Counted from the stretch's first letter, positions 1 through 9,365 are shown. The stretch is DNA of 64,000 nt from HGM04593 sp045661225 (GCA_045661225.1 JAZRFF010000020.1:67681-131680); one strand, 5' to 3'. Numbers and translations: made by a program. Notes: a model not told the origin generated them from the sequence alone.

Positions 1-1
1 T

Positions 2-2107
2 GAGGATATGTCGCTTATCCGCCAGATTACTGACCACATCTCCTTCAGAGGCGATGCCCAGATGACCGTGGAGGCTATCCAGGATATGGTGGAGCTTGAG
101 CTTATGAAGAGTAGCCGCAAGGACGTTGCTCAAAAGTACATTGCCTATCGTAACCAACGCCGCATAGCACGCAAGGCAAAGACTCGCGACATTTTCCAGG
201 AGATTATCAACATTCAGTCTAACGACGTTACACGCGAGAATGCGAATATGAACGCCGATACTCCGGCTGGAATGATGATGAAATTCGCCAGTGAGACAAC
301 AAAGCCTTTTGTCGATGACTTTTTGCTTAGCGATGACGTTATGGACGCAGTGCGCCACAACTATCTGCACATTCACGACAAGGACTATTACCCTACAAAG
401 AGCCTTACCTGTTGTCAGCACCCGCTCGACAATATACTGAGCAATGGCTTTAACGCCGGACACGGTGAGTCGCGTCCTGCAAAGCGCATCGAGACAGCCA
501 GCGTCATTGCCTGTATCTCTATGGAAACCGCTCAGAACGAAATGCACGGCGGTCAGGCTATCCCTGCATTTGATTTTTACCTTGCTCCTTATGTCCGTTT
601 GAGCTTTATTGAAGAGCTCAAGGCTATAGAGCAGCTTACAGGCGCCGACTATTCACACCTGTACAACAAAGAAATCGATGATTACGTCGAGAGACCTCTT
701 GACTTTCTCAGCGGCGAGGAGCGCATCTTGCAGCACGCAATGAACAAGACTGTTATGCGCGTGCATCAGGCAATGGAGGCTTTTATCCATAATATGAACA
801 CAATTCACTCACGTGGCGGAAATCAGGTTGTGTTCAGTTCAATTAACTACGGTACCGATACATCGGCCGAGGGACGTTGCATCATACGCGAGTTGCTCAA
901 CAGCACCTATCGTGGCGTGGGTGGCGGTGAGACCGCAATCTTCCCCATACAAATATGGAAAAAGAAGCGTGGCGTGAGCTATCTGCCCGATGACCGTAAC
1001 TACGACCTGTATAAATTGGCTTGCAAGGTTACGGCGCGCCGTTTCTTCCCTAACTTCCTGAACCTTGATGCTTCGTTCAATCGCAGCGAGGAGTGGAAAG
1101 CCGATGACCCCAAGCGTTATATGCACGAGGTTGCTACAATGGGTTGCCGTACCCGTGTATACGAGAATCGCTTCGGTCCTAAGACCTCGGTGGGACGCGG
1201 TAACCTCTCTTTCTCGACAATCAATATTGTGCGCCTTGCTATAGAGTGTATGGAGGTTGCGAACCGCGATGAGCGCATTGCAATGTTCTTTGCAAAGCTC
1301 GATAATCTGCTCGATATTACTGCACGTCAGTTGCACGAACGTATGGAGTTCCAGAAGAGTGCATTCGCAAAACAGTTCCCGCTTGTAATGTCGGCACTTT
1401 GGATTGGCAGCGATAAACTGAAACCCAACGATACAATTGCATCGGTTATCAACCAGGGTACATTGGGTATTGGCTTTATAGGACTCGCAGAGTGTCTTGT
1501 AGCACTTGTCGGCAAGCACCACGGCGAGAGTGAAGAGGCTCAGCAACTGGGATTGCGCATCATCACTTATATGCGTGACCGTGCCAACGGTTTCTCGGAG
1601 CAGTATCAGCACAACTACAGTATTCTGGCTACACCGGCCGAGGGTTTGTCGGGACGTTTCACACGTGGCGACCGCAAGCGTTTCGGTGTTATTGAGGGTA
1701 TAACCGACCGTGAATATTACACAAACAGCAACCACGTGCCTGTATATTACAAGTGCAGCGCACGTCATAAAGCCGAGATTGAGGCTCCCTACCACGCTCT
1801 GACGGGTGGCGGACACATCTTCTACGTCGAGATTGACGGCGATGCTACACACAATCCCGAAGCTATTATGCGCGTGGTAGATATGATGGATAAGTACGAC
1901 ATTGGCTACGGCTCGGTTAACCACAACCGCAACCGCTGTCTCGATTGCGGCTACGAGAATTCGTCAAAGGAACTTCAGGAGTGTCCCAAGTGCGGCAGCA
2001 AACGCATTGACAAATTGCAGCGCATCACAGGTTACCTTGTAGGTACTACCGACCGCTGGAACAAGGCCAAGCTTGCCGAACTTAACGACCGTGTGGTTCA
2101 CGAATAA
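2..2107 (+). CDS. nrdD: Anaerobic ribonucleoside-triphosphate reductase, 5' end outside window
   Basis: Class III ribonucleotide reductase. It reduces ribonucleoside triphosphates to deoxy forms under anaerobiosis using a glycyl radical. The reading frame is open to the left edge, so the first codons, including most of the N-terminal ATP-cone domain, lie outside the window. What remains starts in the cone's final part (SVEEIQD-like segment VEAIQDMVE and the KYIAYR helix). The body carries the family's conserved GGGETAIFP and RGNLSFSTIN segments. The C-terminus has a zinc site of two CxxC pairs (CLDC, CPKC) and the radical site RITGYLVGT, whose glycine bears the radical. The ATG at position 8 is internal, not a proven start. 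nrdG follows 11 bases downstream, which is the usual operon with its activase. Confidence 0.96.
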   Translation, partial: EDMSLIRQITDHISFRGDAQMTVEAIQDMVELELMKSSRKDVAQKYIAYRNQRRIARKAKTRDIFQEIINIQSNDVTRENANMNADTPAGMMMKFASETTKPFVDDFLLSDDVMDAVRHNYLHIHDKDYYPTKSLTCCQHPLDNILSNGFNAGHGESRPAKRIETASVIACISMETAQNEMHGGQAIPAFDFYLAPYVRLSFIEELKAIEQLTGADYSHLYNKEIDDYVERPLDFLSGEERILQHAMNKTVMRVHQAMEAFIHNMNTIHSRGGNQVVFSSINYGTDTSAEGRCIIRELLNSTYRGVGGGETAIFPIQIWKKKRGVSYLPDDRNYDLYKLACKVTARRFFPNFLNLDASFNRSEEWKADDPKRYMHEVATMGCRTRVYENRFGPKTSVGRGNLSFSTINIVRLAIECMEVANRDERIAMFFAKLDNLLDITARQLHERMEFQKSAFAKQFPLVMSALWIGSDKLKPNDTIASVINQGTLGIGFIGLAECLVALVGKHHGESEEAQQLGLRIITYMRDRANGFSEQYQHNYSILATPAEGLSGRFTRGDRKRFGVIEGITDREYYTNSNHVPVYYKCSARHKAEIEAPYHALTGGGHIFYVEIDGDATHNPEAIMRVVDMMDKYDIGYGSVNHNRNRCLDCGYENSSKELQECPKCGSKRIDKLQRITGYLVGTTDRWNKAKLAELNDRVVHE

Positions 2108-2118
2108 ACTGCTGGATA

Positions 2119-2616
2119 ATGGCTACAATCTCCATTCTCGACATTGTTGAGGATACTACGGTCGACGGCCCCGGTTTCCGTACCGCGGTCTATTGCGCCG
2201 GTTGTCCCAACGCTTGTCCGGGGTGTCACAACCCCCGCTCGTGGGATATAAGCAACGGTCGAGAGGTGGATATTGAGGATATTCTTGCAATAATTCTTGC
2301 CGACCCTTTTGCCGACGTTACCTTTACAGGCGGCGACCCGATGTTCCAGCCCGAGGGCTTTACTGCCCTTGCGTGCGCCATACGCGAAAGAAGCTGCAAG
2401 AATATCTGGTGCTACACGGGTTACCTGTTCGAGTCGCTGGTTAAAAATACCGCGCAGCGCGCGCTTCTTGAACAGGTCGACGTGCTTGTCGACGGACGCT
2501 TTGTCGAGGCGCTACGGGACGAACAACTGCTATTCAGGGGCAGTAGTAACCAGCGGTTGATTGACGTCAAGGCCTCGCTTGCACAGGGTAGTGTGGTACT
2601 TTGGGAAATGCGATAA
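2119..2616 (+). CDS. nrdG: Anaerobic ribonucleotide reductase activating protein
   Basis: Radical SAM activase that uses a [4Fe-4S] cluster and S-adenosylmethionine to generate the glycyl radical on NrdD. The cluster motif CPNACPGC (C29-x3-C33-x2-C36) is near the N-terminus, preceded by the typical VDGPGFR segment. TGGDP at about residue 72 is the SAM-binding GGE-like motif. The 165 residues fit the short family (about 155-175). It lies 11 bases after nrdD on the same strand and is followed at once by a strong hairpin terminator, so the pair forms the end of a transcription unit. Confidence 0.95.
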   Translation: MATISILDIVEDTTVDGPGFRTAVYCAGCPNACPGCHNPRSWDISNGREVDIEDILAIILADPFADVTFTGGDPMFQPEGFTALACAIRERSCKNIWCYTGYLFESLVKNTAQRALLEQVDVLVDGRFVEALRDEQLLFRGSSNQRLIDVKASLAQGSVVLWEMR

Positions 2617-2653
2617 ACAACAGAGACGGGCTCAAGCCCGTCTCTGTTGTTTT
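2616..2653 (+). terminator. Intrinsic terminator after nrdDG
   Basis: A perfect 16-bp stem (2616-2631 pairing with 2636-2651) with a TCAA loop begins at the last base of the nrdG stop codon and is followed by TTTTAT. The A-rich left arm means it may also terminate transcription coming from the right. Confidence 0.9.
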
Positions 2654-2710
2654 ATAATGTCGATTGTCGTGATGCTTCTGTTTGTGCGCTGATTTAATCG
2701 CACGCAGGGC

Positions 2711-2832
2711 GATTAAAGGTGAAAGGTTAAAGCGGAAAACTGAAAACTGAAAACGGAAAGCGGAAAACTGAAAACGGAACGGTTCAGATGGAATGTGCTT
2801 TCACCTTTCAGTTCTCACCTTTCACCTTTCAG
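2711..2832. repeat. Purine-rich short direct repeats plus long inverted repeat between convergent genes
   Basis: The gap between nrdG and the sensor kinase holds a 16-nt unit (GCGGAAAACTGAAAAC) twice, at 2732-2747 and 2760-2775, with TGAAAAC also repeated in tandem at 2741-2754. A 13-nt arm at 2715-2727 (AAAGGTGAAAGGT) is exactly complementary to 2817-2829, and TTTCACCTTTCA occurs again near 2799-2810. The block therefore can fold back on itself around the repeats. The copies are not regularly spaced, so it is not a CRISPR array. It may act as a terminator or mRNA end stabiliser, but its function is unknown. Confidence 0.6.
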
Positions 2833-4090
2833 CTTCTACAATAAACCTGTGCTTGCCACCGGAATAACTGTACTTTATTGAGTGGTGATAGTGGTCGGTT
2901 ATTGACTTTACAAGCGCAAGCCCCAACCCTGTCGAACCGCTCTTACCGCTTGTGTAGAACCGTTCGAAAAGACGCTCGCTGTCAAGAGCGGTCTCGCCGT
3001 CGTTGCTAATGGTGAGTTTGCGGCCTTCAATGCTTATATCAATAGTGCCGCCGTCGGGTGAGTGCAGAAAGGCGTTCTTAAGCAGGTTGGTAACAAGGAC
3101 TGTTGCCAATGATTCGTCGGCGCTTATAATGAATTTTGCAGGCAGCTGCGTGTGGCACTGAATCGCCTTGTCGGCGTATATCTCTTTGTAGACCTCAATC
3201 TCTTTCTCTATAATATCGACAAGGTCTATCTCTTTTCTGTCGCCGAACTGTGAGTTCTCAATCTTGGATATTAGCAGCAGTGTGCGGTTGAGGCGGCTCA
3301 GACGGTGCAGCGACTGGCGAATCTTCGACAGTTCGACAAACTGTTCTTCGGTGAGCGAGGTGTTGTCAATGAGCCACTCTATGCGTGTGCCAATGACTGC
3401 AAGGGGGGTCTGAAGCTCGTGCGAGGCGTTGCCTATAAACTGCTTCTGGCGTTCGAAATATTTTTCGGCGCGCTCGATGGTGCTGCGGGCACTTTGGGTG
3501 AGTTTCTTGAACTCTGTGGTGCTTGTAGCCATTGGAATGTCGTCGACACCGTTGCCCGGGCGGTAGTTGTCGAGCCAGCGTAGCAGCTGGTAGAGCGACC
3601 GCATACTAAAATGAAAGACAAGAGTAGTTACTACGAGTATGGTGAGCATAAGTATCGCATACAACAATACAAGGTGCCACAGCATTGCCAGCAACAGGTC
3701 CTCGCGCTCGAATGTGGGGGTCGACACTATCAGGCGGTACATATTGTCGTCGCTGTCGGTAAAGGTCATTGTGAGCGTGCGTGCAGGCTCTGTTTCGCCC
3801 TTCTCGGGTATGTAAACCCTGCGGTTGGCGAATCTCATCTCCATTGGAATTGCGGTACTGTCGGGCAGGCGTTCTATGCTGTAGGTGTTGTTGCTGCCGT
3901 CGTTTGGACGCGGAAACTCTCCGTCGACAAGGGTGCGACGTATGAGCATCGAGGCGTAATCGGCAAGGCTGTCGTCGGCCTCGTCGTTAATCTCGCTCAC
4001 CATTGAATAGTAGAATACCACTGCCCACAGTAACAAAATGGGCAACAGTATAAGTGAAAGCCTTAGGGCTACGCGGTAGATGAGTTTCAT
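2822..4090 (-). CDS. Two-component sensor histidine kinase
   Basis: Membrane-bound histidine kinase of 422 residues. A first membrane helix (about 8-29), a short extracytoplasmic sensor region of about 100 residues and a second helix (about 131-160) precede a linker and the HisKA domain. The phosphoacceptor is His224 in SHELQTPL. The ATPase domain shows the N box (NLLKNAF) and the glycine-rich STGLGLALVKSI. The start overlaps the end of the response regulator gene by four bases (ATGA), so the two are co-translated partners. The signal sensed cannot be deduced. Confidence 0.93.
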   Translation of the reverse strand: MKLIYRVALRLSLILLPILLLWAVVFYYSMVSEINDEADDSLADYASMLIRRTLVDGEFPRPNDGSNNTYSIERLPDSTAIPMEMRFANRRVYIPEKGETEPARTLTMTFTDSDDNMYRLIVSTPTFEREDLLLAMLWHLVLLYAILMLTILVVTTLVFHFSMRSLYQLLRWLDNYRPGNGVDDIPMATSTTEFKKLTQSARSTIERAEKYFERQKQFIGNASHELQTPLAVIGTRIEWLIDNTSLTEEQFVELSKIRQSLHRLSRLNRTLLLISKIENSQFGDRKEIDLVDIIEKEIEVYKEIYADKAIQCHTQLPAKFIISADESLATVLVTNLLKNAFLHSPDGGTIDISIEGRKLTISNDGETALDSERLFERFYTSGKSGSTGLGLALVKSITDHYHHSIKYSYSGGKHRFIVEAER

Positions 4091-4770
4091 TCTTCGCTGT
4101 CGGTTAGTTTATACCCAAAGCCGTAGACGGCTTTTATGTTTATGGTTGCTCCGGCCTCGGCCAGTTTTTTGCGCAGGTTCTTTATCTGTGCATACACAAA
4201 CTGAAAATTGTCGACCATATCTATGTGGTCGCCCCATACGGCCTCGGCAAGAACGGCCTTGTCGACAATGTGTCCGGGGCGTTGCATAAAGTATAGCAAT
4301 ATATCGAATTCTTTTTTCAAGAGGCTTATATCGCAGTCGCCGACCTTTACCTTACGACTGCCGGTGTCGATGCTTATATTGCCAATGCTCATAATGTTGT
4401 TCACGGCACCGTTGCCGCGTCGCATAACGCTCTTGATGCGCGCCGATAGTTCGGCCATATAGAAGGGCTTTGCAAGGTAGTCATCGGCTCCGAGGTCGAG
4501 CCCGGTAATCTTGTCGTCGAGCGAGTCGCGCGCCGATATTATGATTATGCGCTCCTCTTTTTTACTCTCTTTAATGTGGCGTAGCAGTTGAAGACCGTTG
4601 CCGTCGGGTAGCATAATGTCGAGCATAATGCAGTCGTAACTGTACGCTGCAATCTTGTCGCAGGCGTCGAAGTATGTGGCCGCTGTCTCAACAACGTAAC
4701 CCTCGCCTTGCAGTGCGCGTTGCATAATCTCGCGTAGCGAATTGTCGTCCTCTATTATGAGTAGTTTCAT
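4087..4770 (-). CDS. OmpR/PhoB-family response regulator
   Basis: DNA-binding response regulator of 227 residues. The receiver domain has the acidic pair at D8/D9, the phosphorylated Asp51 in CIMLDIMLPDGNG and the conserved lysine in LAKPF. A winged-helix DNA-binding domain occupies the C-terminal half (FDILLYFMQRPG, then DNFQFVYAQIKNLRKKL). It is encoded just upstream of, and overlapping, its cognate kinase. rnr lies 38 bases upstream on the same strand, so the three genes may be transcribed together. Confidence 0.94.
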   Translation of the reverse strand: MKLLIIEDDNSLREIMQRALQGEGYVVETAATYFDACDKIAAYSYDCIMLDIMLPDGNGLQLLRHIKESKKEERIIIISARDSLDDKITGLDLGADDYLAKPFYMAELSARIKSVMRRGNGAVNNIMSIGNISIDTGSRKVKVGDCDISLLKKEFDILLYFMQRPGHIVDKAVLAEAVWGDHIDMVDNFQFVYAQIKNLRKKLAEAGATINIKAVYGFGYKLTDSEE

Positions 4771-4808
4771 TGTCTTCTTTTAATGTAGCGTCTCTTTGGG
4801 GTATAATG

Positions 4809-6956
4809 CTACTGGTTTTTGGTTAGCTCAAAGTCAAGCTGCTTGCGGTCGAGGTTGGCGCGTACTATGCGAATGTGCACAGGGTCGCCGATGGTATATT
4901 TGCGGTGGGTGCGTCGTCCTATGATGCAGTAGTTGGCATCGTCAAAGTCGTAATAATCGTCTTGCAGGGTGCGTATAGCAATCATTCCCTCGCATTTATT
5001 CTCGTTAATTTCGGCGTATAATCCCCACTCGGTAACTCCGCTTATGACGGCGTCGTATTCCTCGCCAATGTGCTCGCTCATAAACTCAACCTGTTTGTAT
5101 TTTATGCTTGCGCGTTCGGCGTTGGCTGCCACCTGCTCCTGTGCCGAACAGTGGTCGCAAAGGTCCTCGTATTTGGGCTTGCTCACTGTGCGCGCCTCAA
5201 GAGTGAGGTAGCGGTGCAGCAGACGGTGCACAAGAAGGTCGGGGTAGCGGCGTATGGGCGATGTGAAGTGTGCATAATATTGAAAGGCCAGGCCGTAGTG
5301 TCCGATATTCTCGGTTGAATATCGTGCCTTCTGCATTGTGCGCAACGAAATTTGTTCAATAACATTTTGCTCCTTTGTGCCGTGTATCTCCTTGAGAAGG
5401 TTGTTGAGTGCCGATGCCGACGTTGTGCGTCCCGATGCACTTTTCATCTTGTAGCCGAGTTTTGTGACAAACTTGGAGAGCATTGTCAGCTTTTCGGGGT
5501 TGGGCTGGTCGTGTATGCGGTAGACAAAGGTCTTTGGATTTTTGTTTATGGCTGTCTTGCGACCTATTTTTTCGGCAACGGTACGGTTGGCAAGAAGCAT
5601 AAACTCCTCTATTAGTTGATGCGATTCGTTGCTCTCGGTAAAATATACCGAAAGAGGCTTCCCGTCGTCGTCGAGGCGGAATCTTACCTCGGCCTGTTGA
5701 AAGTCTATTGCACCGGCCTGGAAACGTTTCGCACGCATTGTCTGCGCAAGGGCATTAAGGGTCTTTATCTCGTTGTAATATTCTCCTTCGCCTTTTTCTA
5801 TAATCTCTTGTACCTCCTCGTAGCAGAAACGGCGGTCACTGTTTATCACAGAGCGTGTTATGCGAGACTTCTTAACCTCGGCTTTGTCGGTAAGTGTGAA
5901 TATTACCGAGTATGTGAGTTTATCCTCGTTGGGGCGCAGTGAACACAGGTCGTTGCAGAGCCTTTCGGGAAGCATAGGTATTGTGCGGTCGACAAGGTAA
6001 ATGGACGTAGCGCGCTTGAATGCTTCTTTGTCAATTATTCCTCCCTCGGCAACGTAGTGCGACACGTCGGCAATGTGCACGCCTACCTCCCACAGGCCTT
6101 CGCCGGCGGGGCGTATGGATAGCGCATCGTCAAAGTCCTTTGCGTCGACAGGGTCGATGGTAAAGGTTGTGACGCCACGAAAATCCTCGCGTCGTGCAAT
6201 CTCCTCTTCGGTAATGTCGGCCGGGAGGCTTGCTGCTGCTTGCTCGACAGCTTCGGGGTACTTATAGGGCAACCCGAATTCGGCGAGTATAGCGCTCATC
6301 TCGGCGTTGTTATCGCCGCTCTTGCCTAAGATGTCTGTTACCTTTCCTATGGGGTTCTTGCTGTCAAGAGGCCACTCGAGCAATTTGACTACGGCTTTGT
6401 CGCCGTTCTTGCCGCCCTTGAGAAGGTCTTTGGGTATGAATATGTCGTTTGGCATAATGCGGTTCTCGGTAATGAGGAAGGCATAGTGTTTTTCGACGTG
6501 AAGCTCGCCTACAAAAGTGTCGTGGACGCGTTTTACAATCTCGACAACCTCGCCCTCGCGTCCTCGTCCACGGCGACGTGCGAACAGCGCCACGCGTACC
6601 TGGTCGTCGGTGAGCGCGTGTCCCGAATTGCGCTCGCTTATGAGCACCGGCTCGCTGCCGTCCTCGGGGTAGAACTCGTTGTATCCGCTTTTGTTGCGCG
6701 AGAATGTACCAAACAGCATTGAGCCGTTGTTGGCAAGAACGTACTTGCGGAATTCAGGTTCCATAAGATAACCGTCGAACACCATATCGTCGAGAATGTG
6801 TACACAGAGCGTTCTTGATGCTGTCGATGTCAGATTTAGTTCCTTGAAAATCTCTTTGGGGCTTATGAGTCTGCCGTCGTTGCGGTTGAACAGTGATACA
6901 AGCATCTCTACAAGAGTATTTTTATTGATGCGTCCTTTTCCACCTTTCTTTGCCAT
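4809..6956 (-). CDS. rnr: Ribonuclease R
   Basis: Processive 3'-5' exoribonuclease of the RNB family that degrades structured RNA. The 715 residues contain an N-terminal winged-helix region, two cold-shock OB domains, the RNB catalytic domain and a C-terminal S1 domain (about 630-710). The catalytic acidic cluster is visible in DPVDAKDFDDALSI, followed by GVHIADVSHYV and the conserved HFTSPIRRYPDL. The N-terminus MAKKGGKGR is basic. It is first in a minus-strand run ahead of the two-component genes. Confidence 0.95.
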   Translation of the reverse strand: MAKKGGKGRINKNTLVEMLVSLFNRNDGRLISPKEIFKELNLTSTASRTLCVHILDDMVFDGYLMEPEFRKYVLANNGSMLFGTFSRNKSGYNEFYPEDGSEPVLISERNSGHALTDDQVRVALFARRRGRGREGEVVEIVKRVHDTFVGELHVEKHYAFLITENRIMPNDIFIPKDLLKGGKNGDKAVVKLLEWPLDSKNPIGKVTDILGKSGDNNAEMSAILAEFGLPYKYPEAVEQAAASLPADITEEEIARREDFRGVTTFTIDPVDAKDFDDALSIRPAGEGLWEVGVHIADVSHYVAEGGIIDKEAFKRATSIYLVDRTIPMLPERLCNDLCSLRPNEDKLTYSVIFTLTDKAEVKKSRITRSVINSDRRFCYEEVQEIIEKGEGEYYNEIKTLNALAQTMRAKRFQAGAIDFQQAEVRFRLDDDGKPLSVYFTESNESHQLIEEFMLLANRTVAEKIGRKTAINKNPKTFVYRIHDQPNPEKLTMLSKFVTKLGYKMKSASGRTTSASALNNLLKEIHGTKEQNVIEQISLRTMQKARYSTENIGHYGLAFQYYAHFTSPIRRYPDLLVHRLLHRYLTLEARTVSKPKYEDLCDHCSAQEQVAANAERASIKYKQVEFMSEHIGEEYDAVISGVTEWGLYAEINENKCEGMIAIRTLQDDYYDFDDANYCIIGRRTHRKYTIGDPVHIRIVRANLDRKQLDFELTKNQ

Positions 6957-7287
6957 AGCGATATAATTTTTATTTCTGCTAAATTAGTAATAAAACCGCA
7001 TTTAACAATATAAAGCGTGAAAAAGTGTGTCGTTAAAGCTTAAAGAATGCAAAAAGAGTGGTGCTTGTGCCAAGGAGGGGGTGAAAGGTTCTTTTGTTGC
7101 TGTCTTTGCGTTACCGCGAAGATTTTCTTCACTCGCTTTGAAAAATATTAAAGCAAGCTTTATATTTCTCGCTCGTTTGTTGGTATCTTTGCACCGGATA
7201 CGAAAATAGACAGCACTCGCTGTAATATACTCAAGCAAGCTTGTCGTTTATTAGTATTTTGTCATTTGATTTTTGAAATTTAACAGA
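6957..7287. other. Intergenic region between divergent rnr and epimerase genes
   Basis: This 331-bp divergent promoter region has no credible gene. A good Bacteroidota -7 element for the plus-strand gene is at 7184-7191. No clear counterpart for rnr was found; TAATTTAG on the minus strand near 6978-6987 is one mismatch away from consensus. Confidence 0.6.
7184..7191 (+). promoter_or_regulatory. Bacteroidota-type -7 element upstream of epimerase gene
   Basis: TATCTTTG matches the TAnnTTTG consensus exactly. It would start transcription near 7198, leaving a leader of about 90 bases before the ATG at 7288. No good -33 TTTG lies at the expected distance. Confidence 0.5.
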
Positions 7288-8295
7288 ATGAGGGTTCTTG
7301 TAACAGGAGCAAGTGGGTTCATCGGCAGTTTTATCGTCGAGAAAGGCCTTGAAAAGGGATATGAGGTGTGGGCCGGTGTGCGTAACAGCAGTAGCCGTCG
7401 GTTTATTGCCGATGAGCGTGTGAAGCTTGTGGAATTTGACCTTTTGTCTATAAGTACTCTCACCGAGCAGTTGCTTGCATTCAAGCGGGAATATGGTGCG
7501 TGGGACTATGTCGTGCACGCTGCCGGGGTTACAAAATGTGTCGATAAAAAGGAGTTTTTCTTGGTAAACTATGAGGGTACAAGGAATCTTATAGACGCTC
7601 TTGCTGCTACGGGTATGTCGCCTCGTAAATTTATCTACCTCAGCTCGTTGAGCGTTTTTGGGCCGCAACACGAAGAACTCCCTTATACCCCGATAAACGA
7701 CGGCGATACTCCGATGCCTAATACTGTATATGGCAAGAGTAAACTGTTTGCCGAGAATTATATAAAAAGAAAAGCTCTCTTTCCGTACATAATTTTGCGC
7801 CCGACAGGTGTCTATGGGCCTCGCGAGCGCGACTACTATCAAATGGCACTCGGAATAAAAAGGCACGTCGATTTTTCGGTGGGGTACAAGCCGCAGATAA
7901 TAACATTTATTTACGTCAAGGACCTTGTAAAGGCTATCTACCTTGCCATTGAAAGTTCTGCAACGGACCGTTGTTACTTTGTGAGTGAACCGGTGGGCTA
8001 TGGCAGCAGGGCGTTCAGCGACCTTATACGGAGTGAACTGGGGGTTAAGTGGCTGCTTCGCATCAAGGCGCCATTGTGGCTGCTGAAGTTTGTGTCGGCG
8101 TGTGCCGGTGCGTTGTCGCGCGTTACCCGTCGGGCAAGCACGCTTAATGGTGACAAGTACAGGATTATGAAGCAAAGAAACTGGCTTTGCGACACAGAAC
8201 CCATTGAAAAGGAATTGGGATTTTCCATAGACTACCCGCTTGAAAGAGGGGTGAAGGAGGCTATAAATTGGTATAAAAAAGAAAAATGGCTATAG
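7288..8295 (+). CDS. NAD(P)-dependent epimerase/dehydratase-fold reductase, possibly 3-ketosphinganine reductase
   Basis: Extended short-chain dehydrogenase of 335 residues. The dinucleotide site is TGASGFIGS at the very N-terminus and the catalytic pair is YGKSK (YxxxK) near residue 150. The ATG at 7288 was chosen because it places the Rossmann strand MRVLVTG at the start; an in-frame TTG at 7273 would add five residues. Such proteins act on nucleotide sugars, dihydroflavonol-like substrates or, in Bacteroides and Caulobacter, on sphingolipid intermediates (the 3-ketosphinganine/CerR-type reductases). The stop codon overlaps the start of an Aur1-like PAP2 gene, which favours a sphingolipid role. 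The family call is firm; the substrate is inferred. Confidence 0.85.
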   Translation: MRVLVTGASGFIGSFIVEKGLEKGYEVWAGVRNSSSRRFIADERVKLVEFDLLSISTLTEQLLAFKREYGAWDYVVHAAGVTKCVDKKEFFLVNYEGTRNLIDALAATGMSPRKFIYLSSLSVFGPQHEELPYTPINDGDTPMPNTVYGKSKLFAENYIKRKALFPYIILRPTGVYGPRERDYYQMALGIKRHVDFSVGYKPQIITFIYVKDLVKAIYLAIESSATDRCYFVSEPVGYGSRAFSDLIRSELGVKWLLRIKAPLWLLKFVSACAGALSRVTRRASTLNGDKYRIMKQRNWLCDTEPIEKELGFSIDYPLERGVKEAINWYKKEKWL

Positions 8296-9248
8296 GTATT
8301 TTTAAACGTGAGCCGCAGGTTACAAAGTTCATTGCGGTTGAGAAATTGAATTTTCTCTATAATTTTCTGACAACGCTTCTTGTAATAATCTTCTTCGATA
8401 GGTTGGGCGACCCGCAGGGTATGCTGATGGGGCGTTTCGCTATTTTGGCAGGTACTTTTGTGTTGATTTATATTTATACAAAGTATCCTTGTCGCATCAC
8501 TCTCTATATGCGTCTGTTTGTACAAATGTGGCTGCTTAGTTACTGGTACCCCGATACGTTTGAATTTAACCGTATTTTCCCGAATCTCGACCATCTGTTC
8601 GCTACGCTCGAACAGAATATCTTCGGTTGTCAGCCGGCATTGCTCTTTGAGCAGGTGTGCAGTGGCATTGTGTGGCGCGAAGCGTTCAACCTTGGATACT
8701 GGCTCTATTACCCGATGATTACTTTTATAGCGACGTACTATTTTTTTGCTCGTCCGCGTGACTGGGAGCGCTGTACGTTCATTATAATGGCGTCGTTCTT
8801 CATCTACTATGCGGTCTATCTGTTTCTGCCGGTGTCGGGGCCTCAGTGCTACTTCCCGGTTATTGGCGACGCTCTTGCAGCAACAGGTCCTTATCCGTCG
8901 CTCGGCGATTATTTTAACCTGCACCCCGAAATAACAATAGCTCAGCAGGGCAAGGGTGCGCTCTTTACCGAACTTGTGGGAATGGCGCAAAGCACCGGCG
9001 AACGTCCGACGGCGGCGTTCCCGAGCTCGCATATAGGCGTCTCGACAGTGCTTATGTTCTTGGCTTACAGGGCGAAGAAGGGTATATTTTATATTATGTT
9101 CCCTTTTTATCTGCTCTTGTGTTGCGCTACGGTCTATATAAAGGCACACTATCTTGTCGATGCTGTTGCCGGCCTTGCAACCGGGTTGCTTATGTATCCG
9201 CTCACAGCGTGGCTCTATAAGAAACTTACCGAGAAAGATTTTATGTAA
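8286..9248 (+). CDS. PAP2-superfamily membrane enzyme, Aur1/inositolphosphorylceramide synthase-like
   Basis: Integral membrane protein of 320 residues with about six membrane helices. The C-terminal half holds the PAP2 catalytic pieces: GERPTAAFPSSH (the RP and PSSH motifs) and KAHYLVDAVAG (the H-x3-D motif). The HYxxD form and the long N-terminal membrane part resemble the Aur1/IPC-synthase branch (PAP2_3) more than ordinary lipid phosphatases. Bacteroides uses an enzyme of this branch to put phosphoinositol on dihydroceramide. It overlaps the preceding reductase gene by 10 bases, so the two are translationally coupled. The exact head group is not deducible. Confidence 0.82.
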   Translation: MAIGIFKREPQVTKFIAVEKLNFLYNFLTTLLVIIFFDRLGDPQGMLMGRFAILAGTFVLIYIYTKYPCRITLYMRLFVQMWLLSYWYPDTFEFNRIFPNLDHLFATLEQNIFGCQPALLFEQVCSGIVWREAFNLGYWLYYPMITFIATYYFFARPRDWERCTFIIMASFFIYYAVYLFLPVSGPQCYFPVIGDALAATGPYPSLGDYFNLHPEITIAQQGKGALFTELVGMAQSTGERPTAAFPSSHIGVSTVLMFLAYRAKKGIFYIMFPFYLLLCCATVYIKAHYLVDAVAGLATGLLMYPLTAWLYKKLTEKDFM

Positions 9249-9365
9249 CTTGCAAGCCGAATTTGCAACCCTATTAACTTGCTATGCGGTGCTGGAGTGA
9301 CGCAAGAGTGTGCGACGAAGGGGTAAGGTGCTTGTGCGTACAAGGTGTAATTTTGTAGTGGTTGC

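Noticed and set aside
839..1924. 361-codon frame antisense to nrdD
   Set aside because: It lies entirely opposite a strongly conserved gene and has no recognisable domain; a shadow of codon bias.
2732..2775. CRISPR array
   Set aside because: The repeats are only 16 nt or shorter, irregularly spaced and without unique spacers; no cas genes are near.
7231..8175. 314-codon frame antisense to the epimerase gene, and a similar one at 8232-9149
   Set aside because: Both are mirror frames of well-supported genes, basic and without any motif.
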